From contig NZ_MKXO01000001.1 in NCBI RefSeq assembly GCF_001766415.1, forward strand, positions 1-64,000: a stretch of DNA of 64,000 bases. Reading direction: 5' to 3'. The translations under genes and the position numbers were made by a program. Positions 26,225-35,132 of this stretch are shown here, in pieces. Numbering within the stretch: the first letter of the stretch is position 1; the number at the start of each line of letters is the position of its first letter. The notes under the pieces are model-generated. The model searched no databases. It was not told where the DNA came from and saw only the letters and a list, made by a program, of their open reading frames with translations. This DNA comes from Exiguobacterium aurantiacum. Lineage in GTDB: Bacteria > Bacillota > Bacilli > Exiguobacteriales > Exiguobacteriaceae.

Positions 26225-27144
26225 GCGACATGGAACGGATCAATCAGACGCTCGCCCAGATGATGAACCGTAAAGAAGTGCGGGAAGCGTACGAGTCGAT
26301 TCGCAGACGAACTCTCGAGCACCCTGGTGTCATTACATTTTTAAAGGCGCATCCAGAACTCGACGAGACGGCGATCGAAGTCGGATTTACGAAATTGAGC
26401 GAATATGCCGAGCAGATGGACGGGAAGAAGCTTGTCGATGAACAAGCCGTCATCCCCGGGCATCAGCCGGTCCTTTATGTCGATCTCGGTCAAATTGCGA
26501 TCCGCTATGAAGAGACGGTCGCTCACCGCCAGGCGAGACGTCAAAAAGAGATGGATCGAAAGTTCAAGAGCTTATTTTTACCGGAAGAAGTGCGGGAAGC
26601 GAGCTTTCAATCGTTTGATTATTCGGACGATGCCCGAAAGATCGCGCTCCGTGAGGCGATGCGATTCGTCTCGGGGATGAAGACGCGTCAAAAAGTGAAC
26701 GGCCTTTACTTGTACGGCAGTTTCGGGGTCGGGAAGACGTACTTGCTCGCCGCGATCGCCAACGAACTCAAAGTCGCCGATATCGAGACGATTTTAGTTC
26801 ACGCTCCGGGATTCGTCTCGGAAGCGAAACGTAAAATTCGTACCGATTCGTTCGATTCATTTTTGACCTCGTTCCAGCACGTGCCGATTTTGTTGATTGA
26901 TGATATCGGCGCCGAGGCGATCAGCCCGTGGGTACGAGACGAACTGTTCGGGATTATTTTACAGTACCGCATGATGCATCGTCTGCCGACGCTCTACAGC
27001 TCAAACTTCAGCAGCGAAGAGCTCGAGACGCACTTCTCGATTGACGGCTCGCCGCAAAACAAGATGAAAGCACAGCGGCTCATGCAACGGATCTCGACGA
27101 CGACGACGCAGATCGAGCTGAAAGGCGAAAATCGTCGTCGGTAA
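26221..27144 (+). CDS. dnaI: Helicase loader DnaI
   Basis: 307 residues. AAA+ ATPase that loads the replicative helicase. The N-terminal helicase-interaction domain lacks the clear zinc-binding Cys cluster reported for Bacillus DnaI; the AAA+ core has Walker A GSFGVGKTYL (near 165) and Walker B ILLIDDIGAE, and sensor region YSSNFS. Starts at the ATG overlapping the dnaB stop; a second ATG lies three codons on. Confidence 0.93.
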   Translation: MSDMERINQTLAQMMNRKEVREAYESIRRRTLEHPGVITFLKAHPELDETAIEVGFTKLSEYAEQMDGKKLVDEQAVIPGHQPVLYVDLGQIAIRYEETVAHRQARRQKEMDRKFKSLFLPEEVREASFQSFDYSDDARKIALREAMRFVSGMKTRQKVNGLYLYGSFGVGKTYLLAAIANELKVADIETILVHAPGFVSEAKRKIRTDSFDSFLTSFQHVPILLIDDIGAEAISPWVRDELFGIILQYRMMHRLPTLYSSNFSSEELETHFSIDGSPQNKMKAQRLMQRISTTTTQIELKGENRRR

Positions 27145-27148
27145 AGGA

Positions 27149-27177
27149 TTGTATTTCTCGAACGAGTTGACTATACT
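27149..27177 (+). promoter_or_regulatory. thrS promoter
   Basis: TTGTAT (27149-27154), a 17-bp spacer and TATACT (27172-27177) start the T-box leader. Confidence 0.65.
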
Positions 27178-27183
27178 AATAAC

Positions 27184-27425
27184 CATATAACTGATGCATA
27201 GAAGAGGATACGAGACATCGTCACGGGTTTCAAAGCGAAGGAAGAATGGTGAGAGCTTCCTAAACACGCCGATCGACTTACTCCCTCGGAGCACCGCACG
27301 GGTCAATCGTGCGGCGATTCACACTCGTTATCGTGTGTTCGAGCCAAGCTTACAGCTTGGGAACGAGGGTGGTACCACGAGAATCAAAGCTCGTCCCTTT
27401 CATAGGGATGGGCTTTTTTTATTTT
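27184..27425 (+). promoter_or_regulatory. T-box leader of thrS
   Basis: The T-box core GGGTGGTACCACG is at 27367-27379. The terminator arm pair (AAGCTCGTCCCT with AGGGATGGGCTT, 27387 to about 27415) plus a T-run follows. Stem I is compact: GGAAG...CTTCC encloses GGTGAGAG. By position relative to the downstream GGAG, and by comparison with the pheS leader in this window, the specifier is probably ACT (Thr) at 27280-27282. Uncharged tRNA-Thr should switch transcription on. Confidence 0.9.
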
Positions 27426-27453
27426 TTTTCAAATAGAGAGGGGAAGTTGACAC

Positions 27454-29391
27454 ATGATTCAATTGACATTTCCAGATGGGGCAGTCAAAGCGTTTGAAGC
27501 TGGTATCACAGCAGAAGAAGTAGCCGGTTCGATTAGCCCGGGACTTCGTAAGAAAGCCATCGCCGCAAAAATTGATGGTGAACTGATCGATTATCGTCGT
27601 CCGATCGAGCGCGACGGTAAAATCGAGCTCGTCATGCCGGACTCGGAGGCAGGCCTCGACTTGATGCGCCATTCATCCGCTCACTTGATGGCTCAAGCGA
27701 TCAAACGGTTGTACGGCGAAGAAGGGACGATTCATTTCGGTATCGGACCGACGATTGAGAACGGGTTCTATTACGATATCGAGATGGACCGCCGCATCAA
27801 TGAAGAGGATTTGCCGGAAATCGAGAAGATGATGAAACGGATCGTCGATGAAAACCTCGACATCACACGTGAAGTCGTCACGCGTGACGAAGCGCTCGAG
27901 CGTTACAAACAGCTCGGCGACCCGCTCAAAGTCGAGTTGATCGAAGATATCCCGGCAAGTGAGACACTTACAATTTACCATCAAGGTGACTTTTTTGACC
28001 TTTGCCGGGGACCGCACGTCCCGTCGACGTCGAAATTGAAAGTCTTTAAATTGATGAGTGTCGCCGGTGCTTACTGGCGCGGAGATTCTGACAACAAGAT
28101 GTTGCAACGGATCTACGGTACGGCGTGGGCGACGAAAGAACAGCTCGCCGAGCATTTGCGTCTACTTGAAGAAGCGAAAGAACGCGACCATCGTAAACTC
28201 GGGAAAGAACTTGATTTGTTCTTCGTCTCGCAAGAAGTCGGCCAAGGATTGCCGATGTGGCTCCCGAAAGGTGCCTCGATTCGTCGTACGGTCGAGCGTT
28301 ATATCGTCGACAAAGAGCTCGAACTCGGTTATCAGCACGTCTATACACCGGTGCTCGGTTCGGTTGACTTGTATAAGACGTCAGGTCACTGGGATCACTA
28401 TCAAGACGACATGTTCCCGAAAATGGAGATGGATAACGAAGAGCTCGTCTTGCGCCCGATGAACTGTCCGCACCATATGACGATCTATAAGCATGAGCCA
28501 CGCTCATACCGTGAGTTGCCGCTCCGTATCGCCGAACTTGGCGGCATGCACCGCTATGAGATGTCAGGTGCTTTGACAGGTCTTCAACGTGTCCGTTACA
28601 TGGTATTGAACGATGGACACACGTTCGTGACACCAGAGCAGATGAAGCAAGAGTTTAAAGATATCGTTCACTTGATCCAAGAAGTGTATGCCGACTTCGG
28701 GATTAAAGATTACCGGTTCCGCCTGTCTTATCGCGACCCGGCCGATAAAGAGAAATACTTCGACAACGATGCGATCTGGGAATCGGCACAGCGTCAATTG
28801 AAAGAAACGATGGATGAACTCGGCCTGCCGTACTTCGAAGCGGATGGCGAAGCGGCGTTTTACGGACCGAAACTCGATGTCCAAGTCCGGACAGCGCTCG
28901 GGAAAGAAGAGACGTTGTCGACAGTCCAACTCGACTTCTTGCTTCCAGAACGTTTCGATTTGACGTATACAGGTCCTGACGGCAAAGATCATCGTCCAAT
29001 CGTCCTCCACCGCGGTGTCGTGTCGACGATGGAACGGTTCGTCGCCTACTTGATCGAAGAGTACAAAGGTGCCTTCCCGACATGGCTCGCGCCGGTCCAA
29101 GTCAAATTGATCCCGGTGTCTCACGTCCATGATGCTTATGTGGCCGAAGTGAAAGCAGAACTGTTATCACGTGGTGTCCGTGTCGAGACAGACCTTCGGG
29201 ATGAGAAGTTAGGCTATAAGATCCGTGAAGCACAGATGAAGAAGATCCCGATGACGCTCGTACTCGGTGATAAAGAACGTGATGAGCGTTCGGTCAACAT
29301 CCGTCGCTACGGTCAACAAGAACAAGTATCGGCAACGCTTGATGAGTTCTTGACGTCCCTCACTGAAGAAATCGCGAATCGTTCACGGTAA
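27454..29391 (+). CDS. thrS: Threonyl-tRNA synthetase
   Basis: 645 residues, full length. N-terminal TGS domain (1-62), editing domain with [10 protein letters not shown] (HxxxH), class II catalytic core with zinc ligands in MNCPHHM and later His residues, and C-terminal anticodon-binding domain ([16 protein letters not shown]). The ATG follows GAGGGGAAG. Controlled by the T-box immediately upstream; ends in its own terminator. Confidence 0.97.
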   Translation: MIQLTFPDGAVKAFEAGITAEEVAGSISPGLRKKAIAAKIDGELIDYRRPIERDGKIELVMPDSEAGLDLMRHSSAHLMAQAIKRLYGEEGTIHFGIGPTIENGFYYDIEMDRRINEEDLPEIEKMMKRIVDENLDITREVVTRDEALERYKQLGDPLKVELIEDIPASETLTIYHQGDFFDLCRGPHVPSTSKLKVFKLMSVAGAYWRGDSDNKMLQRIYGTAWATKEQLAEHLRLLEEAKERDHRKLGKELDLFFVSQEVGQGLPMWLPKGASIRRTVERYIVDKELELGYQHVYTPVLGSVDLYKTSGHWDHYQDDMFPKMEMDNEELVLRPMNCPHHMTIYKHEPRSYRELPLRIAELGGMHRYEMSGALTGLQRVRYMVLNDGHTFVTPEQMKQEFKDIVHLIQEVYADFGIKDYRFRLSYRDPADKEKYFDNDAIWESAQRQLKETMDELGLPYFEADGEAAFYGPKLDVQVRTALGKEETLSTVQLDFLLPERFDLTYTGPDGKDHRPIVLHRGVVSTMERFVAYLIEEYKGAFPTWLAPVQVKLIPVSHVHDAYVAEVKAELLSRGVRVETDLRDEKLGYKIREAQMKKIPMTLVLGDKERDERSVNIRRYGQQEQVSATLDEFLTSLTEEIANRSR

Positions 29392-29395
29392 AGGT

Positions 29396-29430
29396 AGGCC
29401 ATCCTTCAACGGAAGGGTGGTCTTCTTTTC
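29396..29430 (+). terminator. Terminator after thrS
   Basis: AGGCCATCCTTC pairs with GAAGGGTGGTCT around AACG, followed by TCTTTT. Confidence 0.8.
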
Positions 29431-29494
29431 GGTCCAGAGACGGATGCGCAACCTATGAAAGAACACGTATGGTAGAAGAAAGGAGTGATTCAGT

Positions 29495-30367
29495 TTGAAT
29501 TATATGAAACCAATTATCGCGCTGACGATCGGGACGATTGTCTCGACTAGCATGATTCCTAAAGTAAACGCCGAAGCGATCGTCGACGATACAATCGTCA
29601 CCCTCGGGGAGACATTATCAGCAGAGCAGCGAGACTGGGTGCTCGAGCGTGTTGAAGCGCCGGCAGGAATCGAACCGATTATCACGACTGCAGCTGACGA
29701 AGAGAAGTATTTAGGTGACGCCGTACCCCAGGCACAACGTGGCGGCGGCATGTACTCATCGGCCCGCATCAAGCTGACTGACGGGACGGGTCTTGATATT
29801 CAAACCGAGAACGTCACGTGGGTGACGGAAGATATGTATGCGAACGCGCTCGTCACGGCCGGGGTCACTGACGCCGATATTTACATCACGTCTCCAATCC
29901 GTGTGACCGGGACGTCTGCGTTGACAGGTATTATGAAGGCGTACGACCAGACGGCTGACGAGACCGGGATCCAACTGACCGAGGAACGAAAAAATCTCGC
30001 GCAAGAAGAACTTGCGGTCACGTCAGAGATCGGGAAGACGGTCGGTCAAGAAGATGTGGCCGGGCTGATGAATGAGATCAAAGCGGAAATCGCGAATCAA
30101 ATGCCCGAGACGAATATTGAAATTCGTGATATCGTCATTCAAGTATTGAATCAAAACAACGTTCAATTGTCCGATACGCAATTGAACCAGCTGACGACGT
30201 TGTTCGAGAACATGCAGCAAGCCAACTTGGATTGGACAGCGATCAGTGATGGATTAAAAGGAGCGGGCCAAGACGTGCAGGCGTTTCTAGAGACGAAAGA
30301 AGTACAAGGTTTCTTTGCGCGGCTGTTTGAGTCGCTCAGTAATTTCTTCAAGTCGTTGACGAACTAA
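29495..30367 (+). CDS. DUF1002 secreted protein (YpuA-like)
   Basis: 290 residues from TTG 29495 (AAGGAGTG eight bases upstream); an ATG three codons later has poorer spacing. A signal peptide is evident (hydrophobic 5-20, then SMIPKVNAEA). The body matches the DUF1002/YpuA layout: VDDTIVTLGETLSAEQRDWVLE, RGGGMYSSARIKLTDGTGLDIQTENVTWVTEDMYANALVTAGV. Function unknown; probably outside the membrane. The C-terminus ends in an amphipathic helix (FFARLFESLSNFFKSL). Confidence 0.8.
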   Translation: MNYMKPIIALTIGTIVSTSMIPKVNAEAIVDDTIVTLGETLSAEQRDWVLERVEAPAGIEPIITTAADEEKYLGDAVPQAQRGGGMYSSARIKLTDGTGLDIQTENVTWVTEDMYANALVTAGVTDADIYITSPIRVTGTSALTGIMKAYDQTADETGIQLTEERKNLAQEELAVTSEIGKTVGQEDVAGLMNEIKAEIANQMPETNIEIRDIVIQVLNQNNVQLSDTQLNQLTTLFENMQQANLDWTAISDGLKGAGQDVQAFLETKEVQGFFARLFESLSNFFKSLTN

Positions 30368-30400
30368 ACGAAAAAGCAGAGCGAAGGCTCTCAGGCTGTT

Positions 30401-30442
30401 GACGAACCAGGTCGCTAAAAGCAATCTGGTTCGTCTTTTTTT
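30401..30442 (+). terminator. Terminator after the DUF1002 gene
   Basis: GACGAACCAG and CTGGTTCGTC form a perfect 10-bp stem around a 15-base loop, then seven T. Confidence 0.85.
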
Positions 30443-30475
30443 ATGTTCGAAGACCTCGAGGCGCTCTGACCGACA

Positions 30476-30698
30476 TATAATTTAAGAAATGCTATGTAAA
30501 CGGCCGCCAGATGGCGACCGTTTGCGTTGCTCGTCCGACGACGCCCCGACTCCCGCAGGAAAGCAATCCGACGGAGACCCAGCAGCGACGCGAGTCGCGA
30601 TGCGGCTCCGGGATTGCCTGCGGAAAGCGTGGGCGCCGGAAGGACGAGCGATATCAATCAGGTTAGTCAACAAGCTGAGAGAGAAGGCTCTGCTTTTT
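30476..30698 (+). ncRNA. Structured RNA / extragenic hairpin element
   Basis: A perfect -10 TATAAT at 30476-30481 (no good -35) precedes two hairpins: AAACGG...CCGTTT at 30498-30523, and a roughly 120-base imperfect hairpin at 30529-30649. The latter is built from nested arms GCTCGTCC/GGACGAGC, CCGCAGG/CCTGCGG, CAATCC/GGATTG, GGAG/CTCC and a tip GCGAC-GCGA-GTCGC with a GNRA loop. A short stem and T5 run end it at 30698. No ribosome site or convincing frame. It resembles, from memory, dispersed Bacillales extragenic hairpins containing CCTGCGG...CGGAAAGCG. Confidence 0.5.
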
Positions 30699-30906
30699 AA
30701 TACCAACGTTTATGGATATAGTCCCGAGCGGATTCATGATCATCGACGATCTTCAACGTGATGCGGTTCATCTCTTCAAGCAGATCGGTCAATACAGCTT
30801 CAAGTTTAGCGTCGTTCATTTCATGGTGACGCATCGTTTCTTGAACGATATGTTTGATTTGATCATGATAATCGTGATCTTGTTTCACGTCTTTTCTCCA
30901 GTTCAT
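30697..30906 (-). CDS. Small acidic/helical protein of unknown function
   Basis: 69 residues, strongly helical and charged, His-rich at the start (DHDYHDQIKHIVQETMRHHEM), no membrane segment. Not recognised. AAAGGAGGCGGCGAGG just before ATG 30906 is a strong ribosome site, which supports it as a real gene. Confidence 0.7.
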   Translation of the reverse strand: MNWRKDVKQDHDYHDQIKHIVQETMRHHEMNDAKLEAVLTDLLEEMNRITLKIVDDHESARDYIHKRWY

Positions 30907-31016
30907 CCTCGCCGCCTCCTTTTTTATTTTATTCCCTTTGAAAAGGTATTGCGAAACGATGGAATGACTGTTATTATCATAAAAGTGCGAGCTATCAATT
31001 ATTCATGCGCGAATTC

Positions 31017-31045
31017 TTGACATCTTTTTCTGCTAGTGTTAAGAT
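31017..31045 (+). promoter_or_regulatory. infC operon promoter
   Basis: TTGACA (31017-31022), a 17-bp spacer and TAAGAT (31040-31045): a near-consensus housekeeping promoter. Confidence 0.8.
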
Positions 31046-31052
31046 GACTTAG

Positions 31053-31210
31053 TGAGTAAATACAACAAAGCAGAAGCGCCCGCTTCTCACCTCGTCCGAA
31101 TCGGTTCGGTCAGGTCCATCATGTACGTAATTCAGTTTCGGTGTCTTGCCGTTCTGAGTACGCAATGATGTGTGGGCGGGAAACTGCCGACGCTTTTTTT
31201 GTTACTATTA
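31053..31210 (+). promoter_or_regulatory. L20-type leader of infC-rpmI-rplT
   Basis: The transcript carries about 150 structured bases ending in GGGCGG-GAAA-CTGCC and then GACGC plus seven T (near 31173-31201), a terminator-like hairpin. In Bacillus this operon is controlled by L20 binding a leader of this kind, causing premature termination. AGAAGCGCCCGCTTCT near 31071 forms the first hairpin. Assigned by position and layout. Confidence 0.7.
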
Positions 31211-31269
31211 CTATGTTGTCTTATTTTAAAATCTAAAACTCGTGCAATCGCACGATGGAGGTGCTAACC

Positions 31270-31785
31270 ATTAGCAAAGAGCTATTTATCAACGAAAACA
31301 TTCGTGCCCGTGAACTTCGTCTTATTGGAGCGGACGGTGCACAACTCGGTGTACAATCGCGTAGTGAAGCATTACGCTTAGCGGAAGAAGCTGACCTTGA
31401 CCTCGTCTTGGTCGCTGACAAAGCAAACCCACCGGTCGCTAAAATTATGGACTACGGTAAATACCGTTTCGAACTCCAGAAAAAGGAGAAAGAAGCGCGT
31501 AAAAACCAAAAAGTCATCCAATTGAAAGAAGTACGTCTCAGTCCTACAATCGAGGACAACGATTTCCAAACGAAATTGCGTAACGCTCGCAAGTTTCTTG
31601 AAAGTGGAAACAAAGTGAAGGCGTCGATCCGTTTCCGCGGACGTGCCATCACACACTCGGAAATCGGTAGACGTGTTATGGAAAAATTGGCGGCGGAATG
31701 TGCCGACTTGGCAACAGTTGAACAAAAGCCGAAGATGGAAGGACGCAGCATGTTCTTAGTGCTGGCTCCGAAGAAAGAAGATTAA
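31270..31785 (+). CDS. infC: Translation initiation factor IF-3 (ATT start)
   Basis: 171 residues. The chosen start is ATT at 31270, 8 bases after GGAGG (31257-31261), giving (M)[19 protein letters not shown], the normal IF-3 N-terminus. The nearest ATG (31255) overlaps the ribosome site and would add five unrelated residues. AUU starts are an established feature of infC. N-domain to about 85, lysine-rich linker, C-domain with [15 protein letters not shown]-3 proofs start-codon choice on the 30S subunit. Confidence 0.93.
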   Translation: MSKELFINENIRARELRLIGADGAQLGVQSRSEALRLAEEADLDLVLVADKANPPVAKIMDYGKYRFELQKKEKEARKNQKVIQLKEVRLSPTIEDNDFQTKLRNARKFLESGNKVKASIRFRGRAITHSEIGRRVMEKLAAECADLATVEQKPKMEGRSMFLVLAPKKED

Positions 31786-31815
31786 TCATCGAGTCATAGT
31801 GGGGAGGAAATACTC

Positions 31816-32010
31816 ATGCCGAAAATGAAATCGCACCGCGGTGCTTCTAAACGTTTTAAACGTACAGGATCAGGTAAACTCAAACGTTCACACGCTTTCA
31901 CAAGTCACTTGTTCGGTAACAAATCGACGAAAGCAAAACGTAAGCTCCGTAAGGGTGCTATCGTATCAGCTGGAGACTACAAACGTATTCGCAACATGAT
32001 TGCGAAGTAA
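31816..32010 (+). CDS. rpmI: Ribosomal protein L35
   Basis: 64 residues, very basic, [24 protein letters not shown] is the family signature start. 50S subunit protein. Second gene of the infC operon; GGGGAGGAAA precedes the ATG. Confidence 0.97.
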   Translation: MPKMKSHRGASKRFKRTGSGKLKRSHAFTSHLFGNKSTKAKRKLRKGAIVSAGDYKRIRNMIAK

Positions 32011-32038
32011 TACAGAAGGAATTTAGGAGGGAAACTAT

Positions 32039-32398
32039 ATGCCACGCGTAAAAGGCGGTTATACGACTCGTCAACGTCGTAAAAAGCAAATCAAACTTGC
32101 CAAAGGTTATTATGGCTCGAAACATATTCTATTTAAAGTAGCAAAACAACAGGTCATGAAGTCACTCATGTACGCATACCGTGACCGTCGTCAAAAGAAA
32201 CGTGATTTCCGTCGTATTTGGATCACACGTATCAACGCGGCAGCACGTATCAACGGTCTTTCATACAGCCGTATGATGCACGGACTCAAGCTTGCAGGGA
32301 TCGACATCAACCGTAAGATGCTTGCTGAGCTTGCAGTATCGGATGCACAAGCGTTCGCTTCACTCGCTAACACAGCTAAATCAAAATTGAACGCGTAA
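32039..32398 (+). CDS. rplT: Ribosomal protein L20
   Basis: 119 residues, basic N-terminal helix ([26 protein letters not shown]) and globular C-terminal part. Needed early in 50S assembly; in Bacillus it also represses its own operon through the leader upstream of infC. TTAGGAGGGAAA precedes the ATG; a strong terminator follows. Confidence 0.97.
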   Translation: MPRVKGGYTTRQRRKKQIKLAKGYYGSKHILFKVAKQQVMKSLMYAYRDRRQKKRDFRRIWITRINAAARINGLSYSRMMHGLKLAGIDINRKMLAELAVSDAQAFASLANTAKSKLNA

Positions 32399-32408
32399 TC
32401 GTTCAATC

Positions 32409-32445
32409 GAAAGCGCCGAGACTCTATCTCGGCGCTTTCTTTTTT
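32409..32445 (+). terminator. Terminator after rplT
   Basis: Perfect 13-bp stem GAAAGCGCCGAGA / TCTCGGCGCTTTC with a 5-base loop, followed by six T. Confidence 0.92.
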
Positions 32446-32484
32446 CTCGGAAATTTCTTAAGATGAAGATAAGGAGGACACGCT

Positions 32485-32739
32485 ATGGATCAATCTATCT
32501 TGGCCATCGTTGCGTTGGCGCTCATCGCTTTAAACGTCTATACGTATTTCCAGGCGAAGCAGTATACGCACGGCGAAGGGAAGTTCAACGTGTTGTACGC
32601 CTATGCCGGAGGAGCCATTGGAGCGTTGTTTGGACTTCATTTGACACGCCAAAAAACGGTTCATGCCCCAAAAAGCATGCAAATACAAGTATTGATTTTA
32701 GCAGTGGGCTGGTCTTTAATGATTTTAGTACTGCTTTAA
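32485..32739 (+). CDS. ysdA: DUF1294 membrane protein (YsdA)
   Basis: 84 residues with three hydrophobic spans and the loop GKFNVLYAYAGGAIGALFGLHLTRQKT typical of DUF1294. Function unknown. In Bacillus ysdA follows rplT, as here. AAGGAGG precedes the ATG. Confidence 0.82.
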   Translation: MDQSILAIVALALIALNVYTYFQAKQYTHGEGKFNVLYAYAGGAIGALFGLHLTRQKTVHAPKSMQIQVLILAVGWSLMILVLL

Positions 32740-32762
32740 GTGGAGAATAGGAGGAGCAACCG

Positions 32763-33245
32763 GTGAACTGGACAACATTATTTGATCGGCAACGTGAATT
32801 AGATGAGCGGATCAAACAAGAACATCAACTATCCGGCAACCAATTCGATGAACGGTTACTCGCTTTACTCGTCGAACTCGGTGAACTCGCCAATGAGACC
32901 CGAAGTTTTAAATTTTGGTCAACGAAAGGCCCGTCGCCTCAAGACGTGATCTTAGAAGAGTACGTTGACGGTATCCATTTCTTACTGTCGCTCGGACTCG
33001 CCCTCGGATACGAACGGGAGACGTTCCCGGCAGGCAGCTCGTATCTTGACGCGACTGATGCTTTTTTAGATATCTTTCGAAAAGTGACGAATTTTGGTTT
33101 GTCGAAGACAGAAGCGATGTACGAGACGCTGATGGCGGCATATCTCGAACTAGGCTATACGCTAGGTTTCAATGAAGAATTGATTCTGATGGCGTATCTA
33201 TCGAAGAATGAAGTCAACCATGAGCGACAAAATCAAGGCTACTAA
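32763..33245 (+). CDS. Dimeric dUTP diphosphatase (all-alpha)
   Basis: 160 residues from GTG 32763 (site AGGAGG). Hydrolyses dUTP to dUMP, keeping uracil out of DNA. Carries the all-alpha NTP pyrophosphatase metal motifs: ELGELANETRSFKFW (ExxE) and EEYVDGIHF (ExxD), as in the dUTPase_2 family of Bacillota. The trimeric beta-type dUTPase motifs are absent. Lies in an operon with the M42 peptidase and methyltransferase. Confidence 0.82.
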   Translation: MNWTTLFDRQRELDERIKQEHQLSGNQFDERLLALLVELGELANETRSFKFWSTKGPSPQDVILEEYVDGIHFLLSLGLALGYERETFPAGSSYLDATDAFLDIFRKVTNFGLSKTEAMYETLMAAYLELGYTLGFNEELILMAYLSKNEVNHERQNQGY

Positions 33246-33270
33246 TGGAGTCGAAAGGGAGCGATACGAG

Positions 33271-34347
33271 ATGAATGAAACTTTACATATGCTAAAACGA
33301 CTGACGGATGCGACTGGCGTCCCGGGAAACGAAGGGGAAGTCCGTTCACTCATGCGCGAGTATCTCGAGCCCCACGTCGAATCGTTCGAACAGGATGGTC
33401 TCGGTAGTCTGTTCGGCCGTGTGACGGGGAACGGTGAAGGACCGCGTGTCATGATTGCCGGTCATATGGACGAAGTCGGCTTTATGGTCACACGCATCGA
33501 AGATAGTGGTTTCCTGCGCTTCCAAGCACTCGGTGGCTGGTGGAACCAAGTATTGCTCGCTCAACGCATGGACGTCGTCACACGCTCTGGAGAGAAAATC
33601 CCAGGCGTGATCGGTGCGAAGCCACCGCATGTCCTTCCAGTCGAAGCTCGTAAAAAACCGGTCGAGATCAAAGACATGTTCTTAGATATCGGAGCGACGT
33701 CAAAAGAACAAGTCGCCGAGTGGGGAATCCGTCCAGGTGACACGGTCGTGCCGCATTGCGAGTTCACGGTCATGAAAAATGAAGACTTCTTGATAGCGAA
33801 GGCATGGGATAACCGAATCGGATGTGCGATCGCGATTGAAGCGGCCAAACGTCTGAAAAATGATGCGCCAGGAACCGTCTTCTCGGGGGCCACGGTTCAA
33901 GAGGAAGTCGGATTGCGTGGAGCCGTCACAGCGGCAAACTTGATTAAACCGGACGTCGCGATTGCCGTGGATACGGGTATCCCAGGTGATACGCCAGGTA
34001 TGACACCGGCAGAAGGTTTGTCAAAACTTGGTGAAGGCGTTCAAGTCATCTTTTTTGATGCGACGACTGTCACGAACCCGCGCCTCATCGACTTGATCGT
34101 CGAAGTCGCGAAAGCAGAAGACATTAAGTATCAGTTAGATTTGACACCAGGCGGCGGCACCGACGCCGGACGGTTCCATTTATCAGGAGTCGGGATGCCG
34201 GCTGTCGCGCTCACGGTTCCAGTCCGTTATTTGCATACGAACGTGTCAATCATCCATAAAGCCGATTATGAAGCGGCCATCGATTTAGTCGTGGCGCTCA
34301 CCAAGCGGTTGGATAACGAAACGGTTCAATGGTTGAAAGAGGGATAA
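33271..34347 (+). CDS. M42 family metallo-aminopeptidase (YsdC-like)
   Basis: 358 residues from ATG 33271 (AAAGGGAG upstream); earlier in-frame ATGs at 33208 and 33220 lie inside the dUTPase gene. M42 ligands are visible: GHMDEVGF (His, Asp), WDNRIGC (bridging Asp), QEEVGLRGA (catalytic Glu pair), VDTGIPGD, and the late His in RYLHTNVSII. Cobalt/zinc peptidase or related glucanase in the cytosol; the substrate is not predictable. Matches ysdC position in Bacillus. Confidence 0.88.
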   Translation: MNETLHMLKRLTDATGVPGNEGEVRSLMREYLEPHVESFEQDGLGSLFGRVTGNGEGPRVMIAGHMDEVGFMVTRIEDSGFLRFQALGGWWNQVLLAQRMDVVTRSGEKIPGVIGAKPPHVLPVEARKKPVEIKDMFLDIGATSKEQVAEWGIRPGDTVVPHCEFTVMKNEDFLIAKAWDNRIGCAIAIEAAKRLKNDAPGTVFSGATVQEEVGLRGAVTAANLIKPDVAIAVDTGIPGDTPGMTPAEGLSKLGEGVQVIFFDATTVTNPRLIDLIVEVAKAEDIKYQLDLTPGGGTDAGRFHLSGVGMPAVALTVPVRYLHTNVSIIHKADYEAAIDLVVALTKRLDNETVQWLKEG

Positions 34348-34348
34348 T

Positions 34349-35095
34349 ATGACGAAAATCACGTCTACGAAAAGCGAGACGATTAAGCGTTTGAAGCGCT
34401 TGATGACGAAAAAAGGCAGACAAGAGTCTGGACAATTTTTAGTTGAAGGTGAACACTTGGTCGACGAAGCGATCCGGGCCGGACGACTCGTCCAATTGAT
34501 TATGGGCGAATCTTATCGTCCGAAAAGTTCATGGCGTCTAGACGAGATGCCGGTGCTCGAACTGTCCGACCATGTCGCCGATCTGTTATCAGAAACAGAG
34601 AAGACGCAAGGGGTGTTCGCTGTCGTCAAGATGACGCCAGTCGAACGCAAGATGAAGCATGTGCTCGTCCTTGACCGCATTCAAGATCCGGGTAACCTCG
34701 GGACGATGATTCGGACAGCAGACGCGGCCGGCTTTGATACCGTGTTTCTCGGTAAAGGTACGGTCGACCCGTTCAATGCCAAAGTCGTACGGGCGACGCA
34801 AGGATCGTTGTTCCATGTGAACATTCAATCGGTCGACTTGCTCGACACGTTGCCGGAACTGAAAAGTTTAGGGTTTCACGTCTATGGGACGGCACTCTCG
34901 AAAGCGAAGTCATACGACCAAGTCGCGTTCAACGATCAAGTCGCGCTTGTCATCGGGAATGAAGCGCAAGGCGTCCATGACGACGTGCTCGCCCTTTGTG
35001 ACACACGTGTCCACATTCCTGTAATCGGAGAAGCCGAATCATTGAACGCGGCAGTCGCCGCCGGCATTCTCATGTATCGCATCGCGCTACAATAA
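34349..35095 (+). CDS. TrmH/SpoU-family rRNA 2'-O-methyltransferase (YsgA-like)
   Basis: 248 residues. N-terminal RNA-binding domain (FLVEGEHLVDEAIRAG), then the SPOUT knot: motif 1 RIQDPGNLGTMIRTADAAGF, motif 2 VALVIGNEAQGV and motif 3 SLNAAVAAGILMY. Uses S-adenosylmethionine to methylate a ribose in rRNA; the exact site is not predictable. Starts one base after the M42 gene stop, so co-transcribed. Lies before pheS as in Bacillus. Confidence 0.88.
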   Translation: MTKITSTKSETIKRLKRLMTKKGRQESGQFLVEGEHLVDEAIRAGRLVQLIMGESYRPKSSWRLDEMPVLELSDHVADLLSETEKTQGVFAVVKMTPVERKMKHVLVLDRIQDPGNLGTMIRTADAAGFDTVFLGKGTVDPFNAKVVRATQGSLFHVNIQSVDLLDTLPELKSLGFHVYGTALSKAKSYDQVAFNDQVALVIGNEAQGVHDDVLALCDTRVHIPVIGEAESLNAAVAAGILMYRIALQ

Positions 35096-35097
35096 TC

Positions 35098-35126
35098 TTG
35101 TCACCGCTTGAGAATCGTGATAGTTT
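35098..35126 (+). promoter_or_regulatory. pheST promoter
   Basis: TTGTCA (35098-35103), a 17-bp spacer and TAGTTT (35121-35126); modest -10 but right distance before the T-box. Confidence 0.45.
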
Positions 35127-35132
35127 AGAAAC

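Larger units (their letters stand above)
30371..30698. repeat. Imperfect inverted repeat bracketing a 330-bp gene-free stretch
   Basis: The 33-base arm at 30371-30403 (starts AAAAAGCAGAGC, ends TGTTGAC) is matched in reverse complement by 30666-30698 (starts GTCAACA, ends CTCTGCTTTTT) at 26 of 33 positions, mismatches being mostly in a small central loop. Each arm abuts the 3' end of one of two facing genes. Between the arms there is no gene but several hairpins. Confidence 0.6.

Noticed and set aside
30488-30698. 6S RNA identity for the long-hairpin element
   Set aside because: Size and single long stem are suggestive, but no open central bubble resembling a promoter is visible and the arms are interrupted differently.
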